Source: Rotaria macrura (taxonomy: Eukaryota; Rotifera; Eurotatoria; Philodinida; Philodinidae). Taken from it: a stretch of DNA of 64,000 nucleotides. Shown here in pieces: positions 49,529 through 62,427 of the stretch. The stretch's first letter is position 1, and each line of letters begins with the position of its first letter. The position numbers were made by a program, and so were the translations under genes. The notes under the pieces were generated by a model, which made no database searches, had not been told where the DNA came from, and worked only from the letters and a program-made list of their open reading frames with translations. The stretch is taken from positions 1-64,000 of the forward strand of contig OENT01000715.1 of assembly GCA_900239685.1 (NCBI GenBank). The letters run 5' to 3'.

Positions 49529-49647
49529 TAGAAATGTTCAGGGTAAACTTTTCTCTTACCCTGTACCCTGATAAAGGAATTTTTTTACCCTTGTCCTACC
49601 CTTATCCTGCAGGGGAGGGTAGGGTAGGGTAACCCTACACATCTCTA
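49529..49647. repeat. 119-bp miniature inverted-repeat element
   Basis: Begins TAGAAATGTTCAGGGT and ends with the near-inverse ACCCTACACATCTCTA. Just inside the ends are ACCCT/AGGGT words, including AGGGTAGGGTAGGGTAACCC near the right end. Flanks TGGAAGTT and AATGGAAA are only loosely alike, so a target duplication is not convincing. Confidence 0.5.
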
Positions 49648-50583
49648 AATGGAAATAGAGTTAAACATGCAAGCGGCTAGGGAAGTGGTCGGTGAGCAAC
49701 TTCCCGATTATCTAAAAAATTCATTGAAGAAATGCTTTAGATTCCTGTGATTCATAGAAAAAAATGTCAAGAATTTAGATCTACCAGGTTTCAAAAGTGA
49801 CTGGAAGTGTAAAAAAACTGAGAAATGATTTTCAATGAATTATAGGAAAGAATCTCTTCTAAGTGTACAACAACTGGATACATATGTTCGAGGAATGCAT
49901 TCCTCGAAAAGAACTTAAAGATGAGATTGTGGATGTCTTCACAAGTTTTCATATGGGCTTTTAATCGAATTTTCAGGAAGTCACATGCTTGTCAACTCTA
50001 GTTTAGCCGGTGTTCATTTTGATGATGATAGTGAGAAAATCGACGAGTTTTGGCGGCATTTTTTTTCCAAGGGTATGATTACAACAGATGTCCTCTCATT
50101 ATTATGGCTTATTCAGACTTATTTTGGCTATCAGTATGCATGGATATCAACTTGTTTGGATAACTTGATGGTAAAGAGCAAAACACGAACATTTGAATAG
50201 TGCACAATGACACTCGAGTGAATGTCAACAGCCAGGATCACCACATCCCTCTTTCTCTAACTCTTATTCAAATCTCAGATGCAAGTGTTGTTGAGAATTG
50301 TAAAATACTATATGATTACAGATATAGCTGAAGATTCTGTTGAGGGTCAAACGATTCACATGGACGAGCGTTACTTGCGCCGTAGATGAATGCAGGAAAA
50401 AAAAGACTTAAATGTTATCGTTCAAAATTTTCCGATTTCTATTTTTTTCTTTATGCTTGTTGTAAATAAACACATTAGTACATGGATGAAAACAATTTAC
50501 AAAACAAGAAAGAAATGTTACACAAATACTTAGGCTGATCTCACGACAAACAATAAATAGACATCGGAAAACGATGATAAGTT

Positions 50584-53500
50584 TTAATCCCATAATTTGA
50601 CAACATTATCCCAACCAGCTGTTAGAACTCTTGATTTTTCATGCCAATGCCATTTTGCATCTATACAAACATCATCATGAGCTTTGATTGTTTCAAATAT
50701 ACGTGTTGTTTTCCAATCCCAAATTATTAAACGTCCATCTGCATCACCACTTATCAAATAAGACATATCTGGTGAAAAATCCAAACCACATGCATAACCA
50801 GATACCTAAGCACATATATATATATATATATATAGATATATATGATGGTTGCTTTTAATAAAAAGAAATATAGTAATCACTTACCATATGACCTTTGAAT
50901 AATTTTTTGCTCTTCCAACGAAAATTAGCCAATGGTTCCATGATTCGAATTTGATTATCCATTGATTGAAATGCTAAGTATTTTCCTATTATTATAGAAA
51001 AAAAACATACACAAATAATCAAGTTAAAATAGAACCAGTAAACGAACCATTCCGTGATTGAGCAACAGCTGGCATTGAATGCATTGTTGGATCAGCAATA
51101 TATTTAAAGTCAACGGGAATATTCCTGAAAAACAAGTACGAATATATCATAATACAATGTACAGATATATATGTATGCAATCGATTCTAATTACCATTCC
51201 CATACACGAATACTTTTATCATCGGATGTTGAAACAATACGACGATTACGATCAACAAATGTAACTGTGTTAATAGCACCCAAATGTCGATCATATTCTT
51301 GAACAACATGGCCACTTCGAATGTCGAACTGAATAGAAGAAAAAACAAGTCAATTTAAACATCGATTTCTTGATCATCATAGAAAATAAAGACTTACGCA
51401 AAGAATTTTCTTATCCGACATACCACATATAAATAAATGTTGTTTATGTTCACTTGGATTGAATGATATACAATAAGGTATTTTACGCATTGGAAATTTA
51501 CTTTTTACTTGACCTAATATCAACATATAAGTAAAATTATTTGAATTATTTAACGAATAAAACTCATACCAGTTTCTGTGTCCCATAATTTTACACTTTT
51601 ATCATATGAGGCCGATAAAAATTCTGTGCCTGCATTACTAAAATTAACATCTCGCACAGCTTGACTATGTCCAGAATACGTTCTAATACAACGTCGTTCA
51701 TTATAAAATTCCCACAACTAGAAAACAAAATAATCCATATTGATTTATGAAATCGAGTGGTGCTTTTGTCATGTATATTTATGGTAGAGTTTACTTTGAC
51801 TTTGCAATCCATTGAACATGTAAGAAACAGATGAGCAGAAACTGGAAAATAATGAATCTTTTGTACAGCTTTTGAATGTCCTTTGTATGTATGAATACAT
51901 TGTTTTGGGATGAAGCAACGTTGTGGTCCATGATCAGAACGAAGATTAACACCAACATCTTGTGGTATATGAAGAAATGATCGACCTTGATAATCATATG
52001 GATCTTTAATATGCAAAGTTGTTGATGATGGATCTTCTGCTTCTTTTTTCAACGTTGTTGATTCAGGATCACGTGCCGATGCAGGAGCATGTTGATCTCC
52101 AGGATTGCGTCGTCTAATTTTCTTTCTCTTAGCTAAATGTTCATCGATTTCCTTTTGCTCTTCCTTAAATAAGATAATCGAACAATGAAAAAAATTAAGA
52201 AATTTAACGGAAAACATACTTCCGATGGACGCGATACAGTTATTTCGTCGACGTACGGAGCCCATGGACCTTTATAATGTTCAACGTCACCTGAATCATT
52301 ATTTTTTTCTTTTTTTCGCTTTTCAATTGCGCGATTTCGACTCGTTTCAAATATAGTTTTGCCTTCATTTGTTTCAGCATTAGTTTGATCACCAATTATT
52401 TGTGGAATAGCATGTTCACCAACGCTAGGATCCGCTGCATAACCAAAACTATCGAATGTTCGTCGTTGATTCTCGAATTGAAAATCACTGAGATTGGTTG
52501 TTTCAGCATGACCATTAATTAAATTTCTATAACTACTCTGCTGTTGTGTTAAATGAGGATTTGTAGGACCAAACTAAAATAAATACGTATTTACTTCTAT
52601 ATTCTAACGATATTATATGTATATCTATATATTGACTCTTAATTTTAGCATCACTACTTTTTGTCTGCCTAGATATCGTGTGAGTATCGATTGATAGAGT
52701 AAATCTTACATATGAACTTGTAATTCGTTTTTTAACAGACATGTGCAGAATTATTTACAAGAATAACGAAGAAGAACAACAATTAGTTAGAATCATACTT
52801 ATCTGATAACTATTTTAAATCTATAACATAGCTAGAACACTGACGTATGTTTTATTTTTGATATCAAGAAACTGGCCGAAGTACTGCTAATGTATATGTA
52901 TCAAGAGACATTATAGAGCATCACGTTATGAATTCCAAACATGATACTGAATTTTATTTAGTTCTTACTAACACATATCTATTGCCAGTATCTCATGATT
53001 ATGATTAAAACTTATTTTAAAGCTCGGGAAGCTTTAGTGCACCTATAAACATTTGCCATGGCATGAACCTTTTTTTAGTAAGAGTACTATCAGATTATTT
53101 ACTAGTCGACATCTATTCATTGTTCTATAAAACAATAACATTATCGTTAATGTCAGCAGCGTTTATTCAATGGTTTACCTAAAAAGTGAACGAAGAAAAT
53201 ATTTTGTGAAAGAAATCACGATAAACATTCACTAGACCAAAGAGATTCAAATAGACTAATGTTTATTGTATTGAAACTTAAAGATGATGAAAGATTATTT
53301 TAGACAAAATCATTAGGATGTGCTATTCGATAACATTACTTGTAAGTTACACATGAAATTCGCATAGACATGAATCGATTTCTTATGGGAACAATTGAAA
53401 AGATCATTAGAAGAAATCAATCCATATATTTCTAGTTTCTATCATGGCATGTTCTGTCAAACTGTCGGTAACAATGAGTACTATATTAGATAGTCATTTA

Positions 53501-54155
53501 ATATCAATATAAAAGAAAACGAGGAATACAAGTTCCTCGCTAACTTTTCATATTTTTTTCAAAAGTTAAAAAAATACATTTGTTATTCAACTTACCACTG
53601 GTGCATACATATCTTCAAATTTTGGATTGTATTGAACTTCTCTTGTTCTTATATCGAGAAAACTACTTGTATCTGCAGGCTAGAAAACAAAAGAAATAGA
53701 AATTCGATACATTTTTCATGTCAATCCAATAGAGCATCAGTTCTATATATAACACATAACTAATATTGGTCGCCTTTTTTCAAATTTCGACGTATTGGTT
53801 CCGTTAAAAGTATTTCTCCACCTGTAGTTCTAGGGATTTATGAATTTTAAAGAGAATAGGATCGATAAAAATAGGGTGATCCGATTGAAGGGCATAGTCT
53901 ATATGAACATATCCGATGTTATGATGACATATAGTATTAGAAAATTTAACTGTTGTTTTTTGTTGTCGTGGGTTTTTTCCTTACCTGTGTCGCAATAACT
54001 GGTGTCAGATTAAGTTTTATTTTCGACATAATAGAAAATGTTGGATCATTAATTAGAGCCATGCGGTCATTTGTTTCTTCATTAACTTTCTCTTCAACTT
54101 GATCATCATCATCATCATCATCATCGTAGGATGCTTGAATTGTTGCGAGAGCCAT
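50584..54155 (-). CDS. CDC40: Pre-mRNA-processing factor 17 (CDC40/PRP17), WD40 splicing factor
   Basis: Ten exons join in frame into 591 residues: 53985-54155, 53596-53679, 52220-52573, 51795-52163, 51570-51717, 51398-51513, 51195-51328, 51048-51124, 50885-50985, 50584-50805. CDC40 joins the spliceosome for the second catalytic step of pre-mRNA splicing. The first exon encodes eight consecutive Asp. The N-terminal half carries family signatures (VQYNP, the FGPTNP region, GPWAPYVDE, then [19 protein letters not shown], which is nearly invariant). The C-terminal half is a WD40 propeller ([57 protein letters not shown]) ending in [10 protein letters not shown], the usual C-terminus of the family. 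As I recall, human CDC40 is 579 residues. The gene lies downstream of the RING gene in the same orientation, about 300 bp away. Confidence 0.96.
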
Positions 54156-54459
54156 CTAGAAAAATCGAAAGACGAACCAAATAATTACAAGATATATTGA
54201 CTGATCTCTATGTTTTCAAAAAAGAGAGATACATAATGATGACGATGAATAAACAGAAAAACAAAACAATACAAAAGAAAACTTCATTCATAGATTTTTT
54301 TTCTATTCTAGAGAAAAAAATGATACTATTTCTGCATGAAAAGAAACGAGAAACGACTGTTATATACAATAACACAAATACAAACAGAGATAAATTATAT
54401 GAATTTGAATCTAGGTACATATATATGCATGTATGTATAGAATAGATGCAGTTTGACGC

Positions 54460-55377
54460 TCAAGTGAGAATGCAATATGGCATAAGTGTTTTTGAGCTTA
54501 CATTTTCTCGACATAGAGGACATCGAGAGGATGTAGCTAGTAATTGGCGAGTACATGATGTACACATAACGTGACGACATTGTGTAATTATTAAATATAC
54601 ACCTGTGTGCTGTAAATGCGTGAGTGCTTCAAGACATATGGGACATTGCTGTACATCCACAGATAATTTTCGTTCGAATGTACTACATGAACAAGATATT
54701 GAAACTAGATCATCTTCAGTTAAATCAATTAATTCATTATTAGCATCGTCATCTTCGTCTGTAAGAATTTGAAGAGATTCATGATCACCTTCGTCAATCA
54801 ATTCGTGTTGTTCGATTTCGTTTTGATCGACTATTGCAATTTCTTCGTCATCAATATATTCATCAACAATTTCTATATCTTCAATATCAGATAAAGCTAT
54901 AGACGTATCAAATATCGAGGATACCGATGGAGGAATATCATCAGTTACATCGATCCCTTGATCATCGTCTGACTCCGAATCAGGAACAATAATTACTTGA
55001 TTGTCAGTATATTGAGTATAAATATTAAACATATGCTGTTCAATTTCAATAATATCAGCATCGGTATCATGTTCAATTTCACTAAACGATCGAAACAAAA
55101 ATAATAACTAATTGAGTAGAATCAAGAAATTCATCTGTAACCTGTCTTGAATCAGAGTCCCCACTGTAACAACAGGTTCGTCAATAATAATCTCGTCCTC
55201 TTCTTCTTGTTCACGTGTTCGTTGATTTATTCGACTATCAATATCTGGTGGTGGTGGTAGTGATAGTGGTGTTGGCGAAGAAAGAACGATACGAGGACGT
55301 TTCGGTTCTGGCTCATATTCATCGGAGATTCTGGAATTCGATAAAGGTGATGACGACAAATGGTGTTGCCGTTTCAT
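54460..55377 (-). CDS. RING protein with SUMO-interaction-like motifs (RNF4-type, STUbL candidate)
   Basis: Two exons, 55142-55377 and 54460-55081, give 285 residues. Residues 1-80 are basic/Pro-rich with a nuclear-signal-like patch (EPKRPRIVL). The middle is strongly acidic and contains several hydrophobic cores flanked by acids that look like SUMO-interacting motifs: VIIVPDSESDDD, IEIVDEY, EEIAIVDQ and ELIDLTEDD (compare VVDLT in RNF4). A C3HC4 RING follows near 220-270: CPICLEAL, then TQCRHVMCTSC, then CPLC. SIM repeats plus a C-terminal RING is the layout of RNF4/Slx8 enzymes, which ubiquitinate SUMO-modified nuclear proteins. The 3' end is uncertain: a donor (gtaagc) right after CRENV's Asn could splice to a further short exon, instead of the read-through tail ending at 54460. 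The divergent gene NXF1 starts 613 bp away. Confidence 0.75.
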
Positions 55378-55989
55378 CGCTTAACATTGAAGTATTATAA
55401 TCTTAGATGACTCAATTGACGAAAATAAAAACTACTATTGATTTATTTTTCATGTACAAAAATGAAAGACATTACTTCATCGTCAGAAAAGTACATAAAG
55501 GAGAACAGCGACATTTCATTCTTTGCTATGTGATGATTTCCATTCATTTTTATCAATTTTTCTGTATGGTTAGAATATATATTACAATTAGAAAATAACT
55601 GAATAGATGTCATTAGCACACAGAATTCGTATGAGAAATTTAATATTTTCTATGTAGAAATATATTAAAATAAATCAATATGTATGGGAGAAATCAAGAA
55701 ATAATGTTGACCTCAACATTGTGTTATTTTATTTTTTTCTACAAGAAAAAGATGAAGATTACATATGATTGGCTATGAGTCATTGCGCATGACTTATGTT
55801 TATGCTTCTCTTTCTCTCATATATTAAATACAGAATTTTGGTAATTTCCAACAGAATTACTTAATAAATTGCGACACACATTTGGCTTGTATTTCTATAG
55901 TTAAAATAATATTCATAAAAACAGTAAGCTTTTTTTAAGTTTTGATACGTATCACATGCAATCATTGTATTTTAGATTACTTATTGAAT
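55378..55989. other. Divergent intergenic region between the RING gene and NXF1
   Basis: 612 bp between two start codons pointing apart, so it probably holds both promoters. A possible acceptor (tattttag) lies 15 bases before the NXF1 ATG, suggesting a 5' non-coding exon further upstream. No clear TATA pair could be chosen. Confidence 0.55.
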
Positions 55990-58900
55990 ATGTCGAATCA
56001 AAATAATTTTAATTTTAATCATCGTAAAAACCACACGGATCCAACCTCGTCTCGGCGCAACGTGAAGTATAGTCAACGTGGTAGTCATCAAAATTATCGT
56101 CCACAACCAAATTATCATAAAAATAATGGAGATAATGTTGAAAGTCTTTTGCCATTAATGGATAGTCGTCTAAGAACTGATGGAAATCCATCACAAGGTT
56201 TCCAATCAACACGGCATAAAACAAATTCTAACCAAACTCGTCGACGACCTGTTTCATATAATCCGGTGCGAAATTTCCCCAGCAATCAAACTGGTTGGTG
56301 GCGTGTTACAATCGAGCAGGCTGGTATCATTGGCAAAGAACGTGTTATGGCAACATTGAAAGCTCATTGTCCTCGTCATTTTCAACCTTATCATGTAAAT
56401 GATTGTTTCATACGAGAATGTTGGTGCTATTTAATTCTATTATTTATCATTTTAGTATTTCATTGATCCTCATACGAAATCGGGTGTTTTCTTTCTCAAT
56501 AATCAAACTGATGCTGAAATGATTAAACGATCTAATAGAAAAATTGAAGTGCAAAATTTAGATATAGTAAGAAAATATAGATGAAAAAATTATTTTACAA
56601 TCTTATACTTTCTTATTTATCGTTGAAGCTTCGAATTACTGTGAATCGTGTGCCAACTCCCATCCCATCATTGGATGAAGATTTACGACCACATTTCAAA
56701 GTAATTATTTAAAAGGAAAAAAAATACCTGATAGCTTCGAAACTCATCCATTTATCTCTAGGATTTCATACTTAATCATCGATTTAATCAACAAACATTT
56801 CAATTAGATTTATCCAATTTAGCCGATGATGAAAGTAAGTAAAAAAGTATGTTTGCATATTAATTCTACATTACTATGTTGACTATTTAGATTTAAGTGC
56901 TTTGGGTATCTTTCCTCAATTTAGTAAACATGCATTCATACGTGATGTTGTTGATATCATCAATAAAGATCTTCATATGGTAAGAATTCCTAAATCTATC
57001 CCCAAACAACATAAATACCTACCAGACTTCTACTATGATCATTCATTTTTGTCTTGTAATCAGGATTTTATTAACTCATCATAATAATATTATTCGATAG
57101 ATGATAGTTTTAACAATTTTGATTCATATGAGCAGTAATCTACTCATTTTAGTTCAATCAGGTGTTGTTTATCAGTTTTCACACATTCATAATACAGTTC
57201 TTATGACTATAATAGTTAGAAAAGCGGTACTGCGAAATCTCAATTGAATACGTTTTATCATTACTGCTTTGAATGAAATATGACGTCAATGGTACCTTTC
57301 ATGCTATGAAAATTCGTTTCTCAACTAAAGTTTATGTCATATATTTATTCAGTCAATAAAAATGAATATAATTCCATTTTTCATCAGCCTATAAACTCAT
57401 AGCAAATGAAATTTCAATCTGGTTCATAATTATTAGTTTATGTTCACATGAAAAACGGCTAACGGTCAACCAGCATGACTGAAGTTGAGGACTCATATTC
57501 TCGGAGACAAAACAACCGATCTTATACATTTTAAGTTTTTAGGTAGGTTTTTTGTATATTTTGCGTCGATGTATACAATTTATTTTTAATAATTAAGAGA
57601 ATAAATGGTAGTCACCAGCGAAAATTCCGTAGTTTTGTGCAACAGTGGCTTGCAAAAGCTCTTTTGTGTCTTGTGAAATCTCAAAAACGGACACATTATT
57701 AGACACAAAAACAGTAATGCTAGCTTGAAATACAAAAGAACATCATTACTTTGATGTTCTAAATCGATAAATCCATATACACAATAAAATTTCACATCCA
57801 GGACTTTTTAAAAACAAATTCACGCCTGTGGGTTACCTAATTTTTGTTAATAAGTTACTCATTTTTCAAAGTATTAATATATTTTTCTTCCCCAAAAGAT
57901 AGCCCTGACTTTTATCTACAAAATACTCTTCCGTGCAATTCATTAACGTGAAGTATTTTGCAAGATTTATCACTTCTGCCGAACCCACCAATAATTGAGA
58001 ACCTTTTTGTCTGTGCGTTTCCGACCAGTATTTTACTCATAAAATCCAAACAGATTGATAGCTAAGGTTCAAACTTTCAAGTATTATAGAACTTCTTTGG
58101 TTACATATTGCTTGAAAATTAAAGGTCTTTCCCTCTTATTATTTTCTAGATACATTCGTTGGAAGTTGAAAAAATGTCTGTGTATCACATGCGTTTTCCA
58201 TGTTCAGGCTGTATACACATGTCATCAATTTAAAAAATGATGAAGCATTTGATACAGCTATCATGAGATATTAGGAAATATGTGATCAGTCTATTCAATC
58301 TTATTTTAATCCTGAATTGTAGACTTTTCAACATAGTCCAAACAGGAGAAGAATAATATCAATTGTGATATGATTCCTTCTGTCTGTCTTAGATGAATTT
58401 TCATTACATCTTCTCTACTGTCAACGTATCTAAATTCTTTTCATTTGAAAATTGAAATAACTTCAAAAATTCATGCTCTCTGAACGATTAAATTCTTTAA
58501 GTTGAACATATTTGACATGCGCACTGTTTGGCATAGATACTAACTTTTCTCTAACATATTCGTTTCTTTGTAGACACGGCAATTAGATTTGGGTTCGAAT
58601 AATATTTTCAACTTGCATGCATTTCATAATCTTCAATTGAATGATCTTATGCAATTAAGTTTGGCTTCAAATCAAGTTTGTTAACTTTAATACACGAGTT
58701 TTACGTTTTATTTTTCGAAATGAATTATTTATGTGTAGTTAAAAAATGTGAATGATTTTGAAAATCTAAAACAGCTGCCTCAATTGACACATTTACTGAT
58801 TAGTAACAATCCAATCACATTACAAAAAAACACGTCTAATAGTTCAATGGACGACGTAATCAGGTCAGGTCGAAAAACTTCTTTTCTTCATCGACATTCA

Positions 58901-61900
58901 CAACAGACAGAAACAAAAAGAAAGCGTTTACATAAATCGAATGTTTTATTATCTTCAGTTTATTTATATTATATTATCTTTATTCTAAACATAGCATTTG
59001 ATTTCAAATGAATGATAAATATTTAATTCATTGAATTGAATTGAAATCGAAATGAATTTAAAAAAATGAAAATGATTTAATATAGATTCGAGATCGTTTA
59101 ATTACATTGAACGAGAGCAAGTGTGAGTGATTTTGTACGCCGAACATTACTTCCAGCGTGAGAGTGTAGAAAGTAGAATAAATCTGTAACAATTTTCTTT
59201 TGTAAATGATATCGATACTCGTATTTTGTACATCGAAAAACTCTGTGGCAATCCACCAGCTGATCGAAACATTGAATATTAACATAAAATATTTTTCAAC
59301 TAAACTCCATGTCCAAAAATACTTAAGAAATAAAACAACAACTGCAACAAGAAAAAACGAAAAAAGACAAAGAAATGATAAATCAATCACAAATGATTAA
59401 TGATAATAATTCTTTGTAAATCATCTTAAAATCGAACTAAACCTCTGTTGTTGATAGAAATTGATTTATATTATCAATTTTGGACATTTGAATACAGAAA
59501 AATGATTCATTTCAATAACTTCTTTTTATAAACAAACATAAGAAATGATTCAATTATGTTACCAACAACGACGATGAACTGCGTCAAATTTCTTTTTTTT
59601 TTCTGTATATGTGATGAGAGTATTTGATTATTGTAAAAATGTAATAAGCGATCTCGATAAACAGCATTATAAATTAATGAACGACATTTCGAAATCAGAT
59701 TCTATTCAGAATGAAATTAAAGATTTTAAAACAAAGCAAAAATAACGAATATTCAAGACGAAATATAAAAACATTCGATTTGAAATTGCCAGAGAAATAC
59801 AAAAACGCAGCTTAGGCGAGAGACTAGTTTGTTGCTGCTGCTTGGGTGTCTATATTTTCAGTTGCATTCTGCAACAATCATCCATCAATTGGTTCATCTA
59901 ATACCATTCTAGTACGATACAACGAAAATTACCACAACTCAAACGAATCGTAAGTTTAATTCATTTTCAATCAACATCTACTGTTATTTTTTTTTGTGAT
60001 CATCTTGTTCTGTGTAGGACAATGTTGATCTTAAACCACCAATTCGCTTCCCAACTGATTTTGATATCGTTAAATTACCAGACTGTAAACAGCATTCGGT
60101 GCCACAAGCGATGGAAGCGTTTTTAGCTAAATTCATTGAAGAATTTTATCGATTATTTGATACCAATGGTCGACACGATTTACATGCATGCTATCATGAT
60201 TCATGTATGTTTTCACTATGTATTACAAAATTAGATGATTCACTAGTGCCAATACGACTATTTAAATATGGTACATTAATAAGTGAATCAAGAAATTTAC
60301 TAATGGTTGCCGATAATACTAAACGCATTAATCTATTACGACATGGTAAAATGGCTGTTTTGGAGTTTTTAAAAAATAAATTTCCTTTAACGAAACATGA
60401 CGGAAATTCATTCCATGTTGATGTAATTTCAACAGCTGTAAGTTTCAAATAGAAGCTTCGTGTTTTATGTTCTTGTTTTTCGAATATTTTTACTTTTTAG
60501 AATAATCTAGCTATTTTCACAATCAATGGACTTTATAAAGAAGGTAAGTTTCGAATGAATAAGACTATTTGAATAGTTTTCACACTGAAGTTTACCAATA
60601 TTATCATTTACAGAGAGCTTAGTCTAATTTGAATTTTTAAACACTGATGACTCGCTTTTTTTCTCATAACTTCGTCTTGTTTGAAATAGTTTGATCCTTG
60701 TAATGGATGCGGCAGAATCAATGGCGGTCTAATGATTGCCTCAATAACTACAATTTTCATTATTTAGGCTTGAATAATTTTTCAAAATATTCGCCATTTA
60801 ATTTTCAGCAAAGTCTATATGAAAACTTTTTCTGTACAAAGATAAACCGAAATATGAAAATAAGAATACTCTGCACGTTCGAAAGGAGCAGCTTTCAAAG
60901 AAAGTTTTTAAACTAAATTTCAGAACCTTTTTTCTAATCGCACAAATAATGAAGCAATAGTGAAGATGCTCTTGAACACTTTTGAAGCTGCTGTTTCTCG
61001 CTGAGTCGATCAAATTTCAATCGAATTGAATTGAACATCGAAAAATCAGACTATTCAAAATTCTACTGAAATTGATTCAAATCTGATATTTTTCGCCAGC
61101 GAAATTGACGAAGCGAATTTTAAGTCAACATTCAGCTCTGAATCTGTTACAGTAGTTATTTTCCATCAAAATAAGGAAAAGTCGAAAAAAGATGATGTTA
61201 TTTTGACCTAGTTATTCTTCTTTTCTTGTTTCTGTTTCGCTTTAGTACAGAAAAATGATTGATGTGAACCTCGTAGATAGTAGAATGTTGGAGTTGAAGC
61301 CTAGAAAATGACAAATGTTGAAATTAGTGAGGAAATGCTGAGATCACCATTTATTCTGCCGTGTTTGCTAAATTGAAAAGTAATTCGCTGATAGAGTAGA
61401 TTCGTCTCTTTAGTTCAACAATAAACAATCTCTTCATATTATTTAAAGTATGTAATTCATCATAGAATCATTGAAGATTCACCAGAGAAAGCATTTACCC
61501 AATTTAGTTCACAAGACGTTTTCAAAGTATTTTTGTATGATCTAGTTAAAGGTCATAATATCATTCAGAGTATGTCTAACGAGAGGAGCTACGAAGAACA
61601 AATAAATATATTTCTCACAGTAATTTGAATCAGTTCATCGCTTAATTATGAAGTTAATGTTGACTGCACCAATCTAACAATTCTATATGAATAGATCGAT
61701 AGTCAAGAGATTAGATCACATGTTTGACACATTAGACAGATTCCTAGTTCAGTAATTAAATTATCTAAACTGTGACGCTTTTGTAATCCGTTTTTTATTG
61801 AAAATAATCAACTCATTTCTATGATACGAATTTATTGTTTCAGTTGATCAAAGTACACACAATCCAATTCGTTGTTTTCAACGAACATTTACTTGTGCTC

Positions 61901-62427
61901 AAACATCTACTGGGTAAGTTTGTCATCGTCGTTTTCGTTTTAATGCTCTCCGATGTATTCTAATGGTATTTATTCGTATCATTTAGTGTACTCATCATAG
62001 CTGATCATCTTTTGCTAAGTAATGCAACGGATACACAGATTTCAGTATGTAAAATATTTTAAAAAATTCATATGCTATAGTGAATAAGTTTGTGTTACAT
62101 AGAAAATGAATCATTCTTCAACAAATGCTGACACACGAAATCAAGAAATGATTTCGAAATTTTCTCAAGAATCAGGCATGAATATTAATTATTCAAAATT
62201 GTATGTCTCTTAGTTTGGCTTGAGATCTATATCTATAAGACGATATGTCTATTCGTATTCTAGATGTCTAGAAGAAAATAATTGGAATTATACGAAAGCT
62301 GCAGAAGTATTTCTTGATCTAAAAAATAAGGTTAACTATTATTGATTTTCTTCGTTGTTTTCGTTTTATCAATGTTTTAACTTTTATTTAGAATAAGATT
62401 CCAGCGGAAGCTTTCAATAAATCTTAG
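55990..62427 (+). CDS. NXF1: Nuclear RNA export factor NXF1-like (TAP)
   Basis: Fifteen exons join in frame into 601 residues: 55990-56394, 56456-56566, 56629-56700, 56762-56834, 56891-56979, 58574-58675, 58739-58863, 59913-59949, 60018-60437, 60501-60543, 61844-61913, 61987-62044, 62103-62200, 62264-62330, 62392-62427. As I recall, human NXF1 is 619 residues. Layout: a basic Asn/Arg-rich N-terminus; an RRM-like domain from WWRVTIEQAG (~105-190); leucine-rich repeats (~250-335: LDLGSNNIFNL, LSLASNQL, LLISNNPIT, then IQRKLPQLKRID); an NTF2-like domain (~345-530: FIEEFYRLFD, ACYHDSCMFSL, HDGNSFHVDV) that pairs with NXT1; and a TAP-C/UBA domain (MISKFSQESGMN, CLEENNWNYTKAAEVF, KIPAEAF) that binds FG nucleoporins. 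It carries mature mRNA through nuclear pores. Two introns exceed 1 kb. The 37-nt eighth exon is supported by phase and by homology. Confidence 0.95.
56980..58573 (+). other. Large NXF1 intron, 1.6 kb
   Basis: Between the exon ending at KDLHM and the exon starting TRQLDLGS. AT-rich, nothing else recognised. Confidence 0.6.
60544..61843 (+). other. Large NXF1 intron, 1.3 kb
   Basis: Splits the NTF2-like domain between INGLYKE and VDQSTHNP. No coding sequence or clear repeat seen inside it. Confidence 0.6.

Noticed and set aside
49600-49640. AGGGTAGGGTAGGGTAACCC resembling telomeric repeat
   Set aside because: Only three units, internal, and bounded by inverted ends of a small element; not a telomere tract.
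50815-50840. (TA)n run
   Set aside because: A short simple repeat within a CDC40 intron; nothing beyond slippage is indicated.
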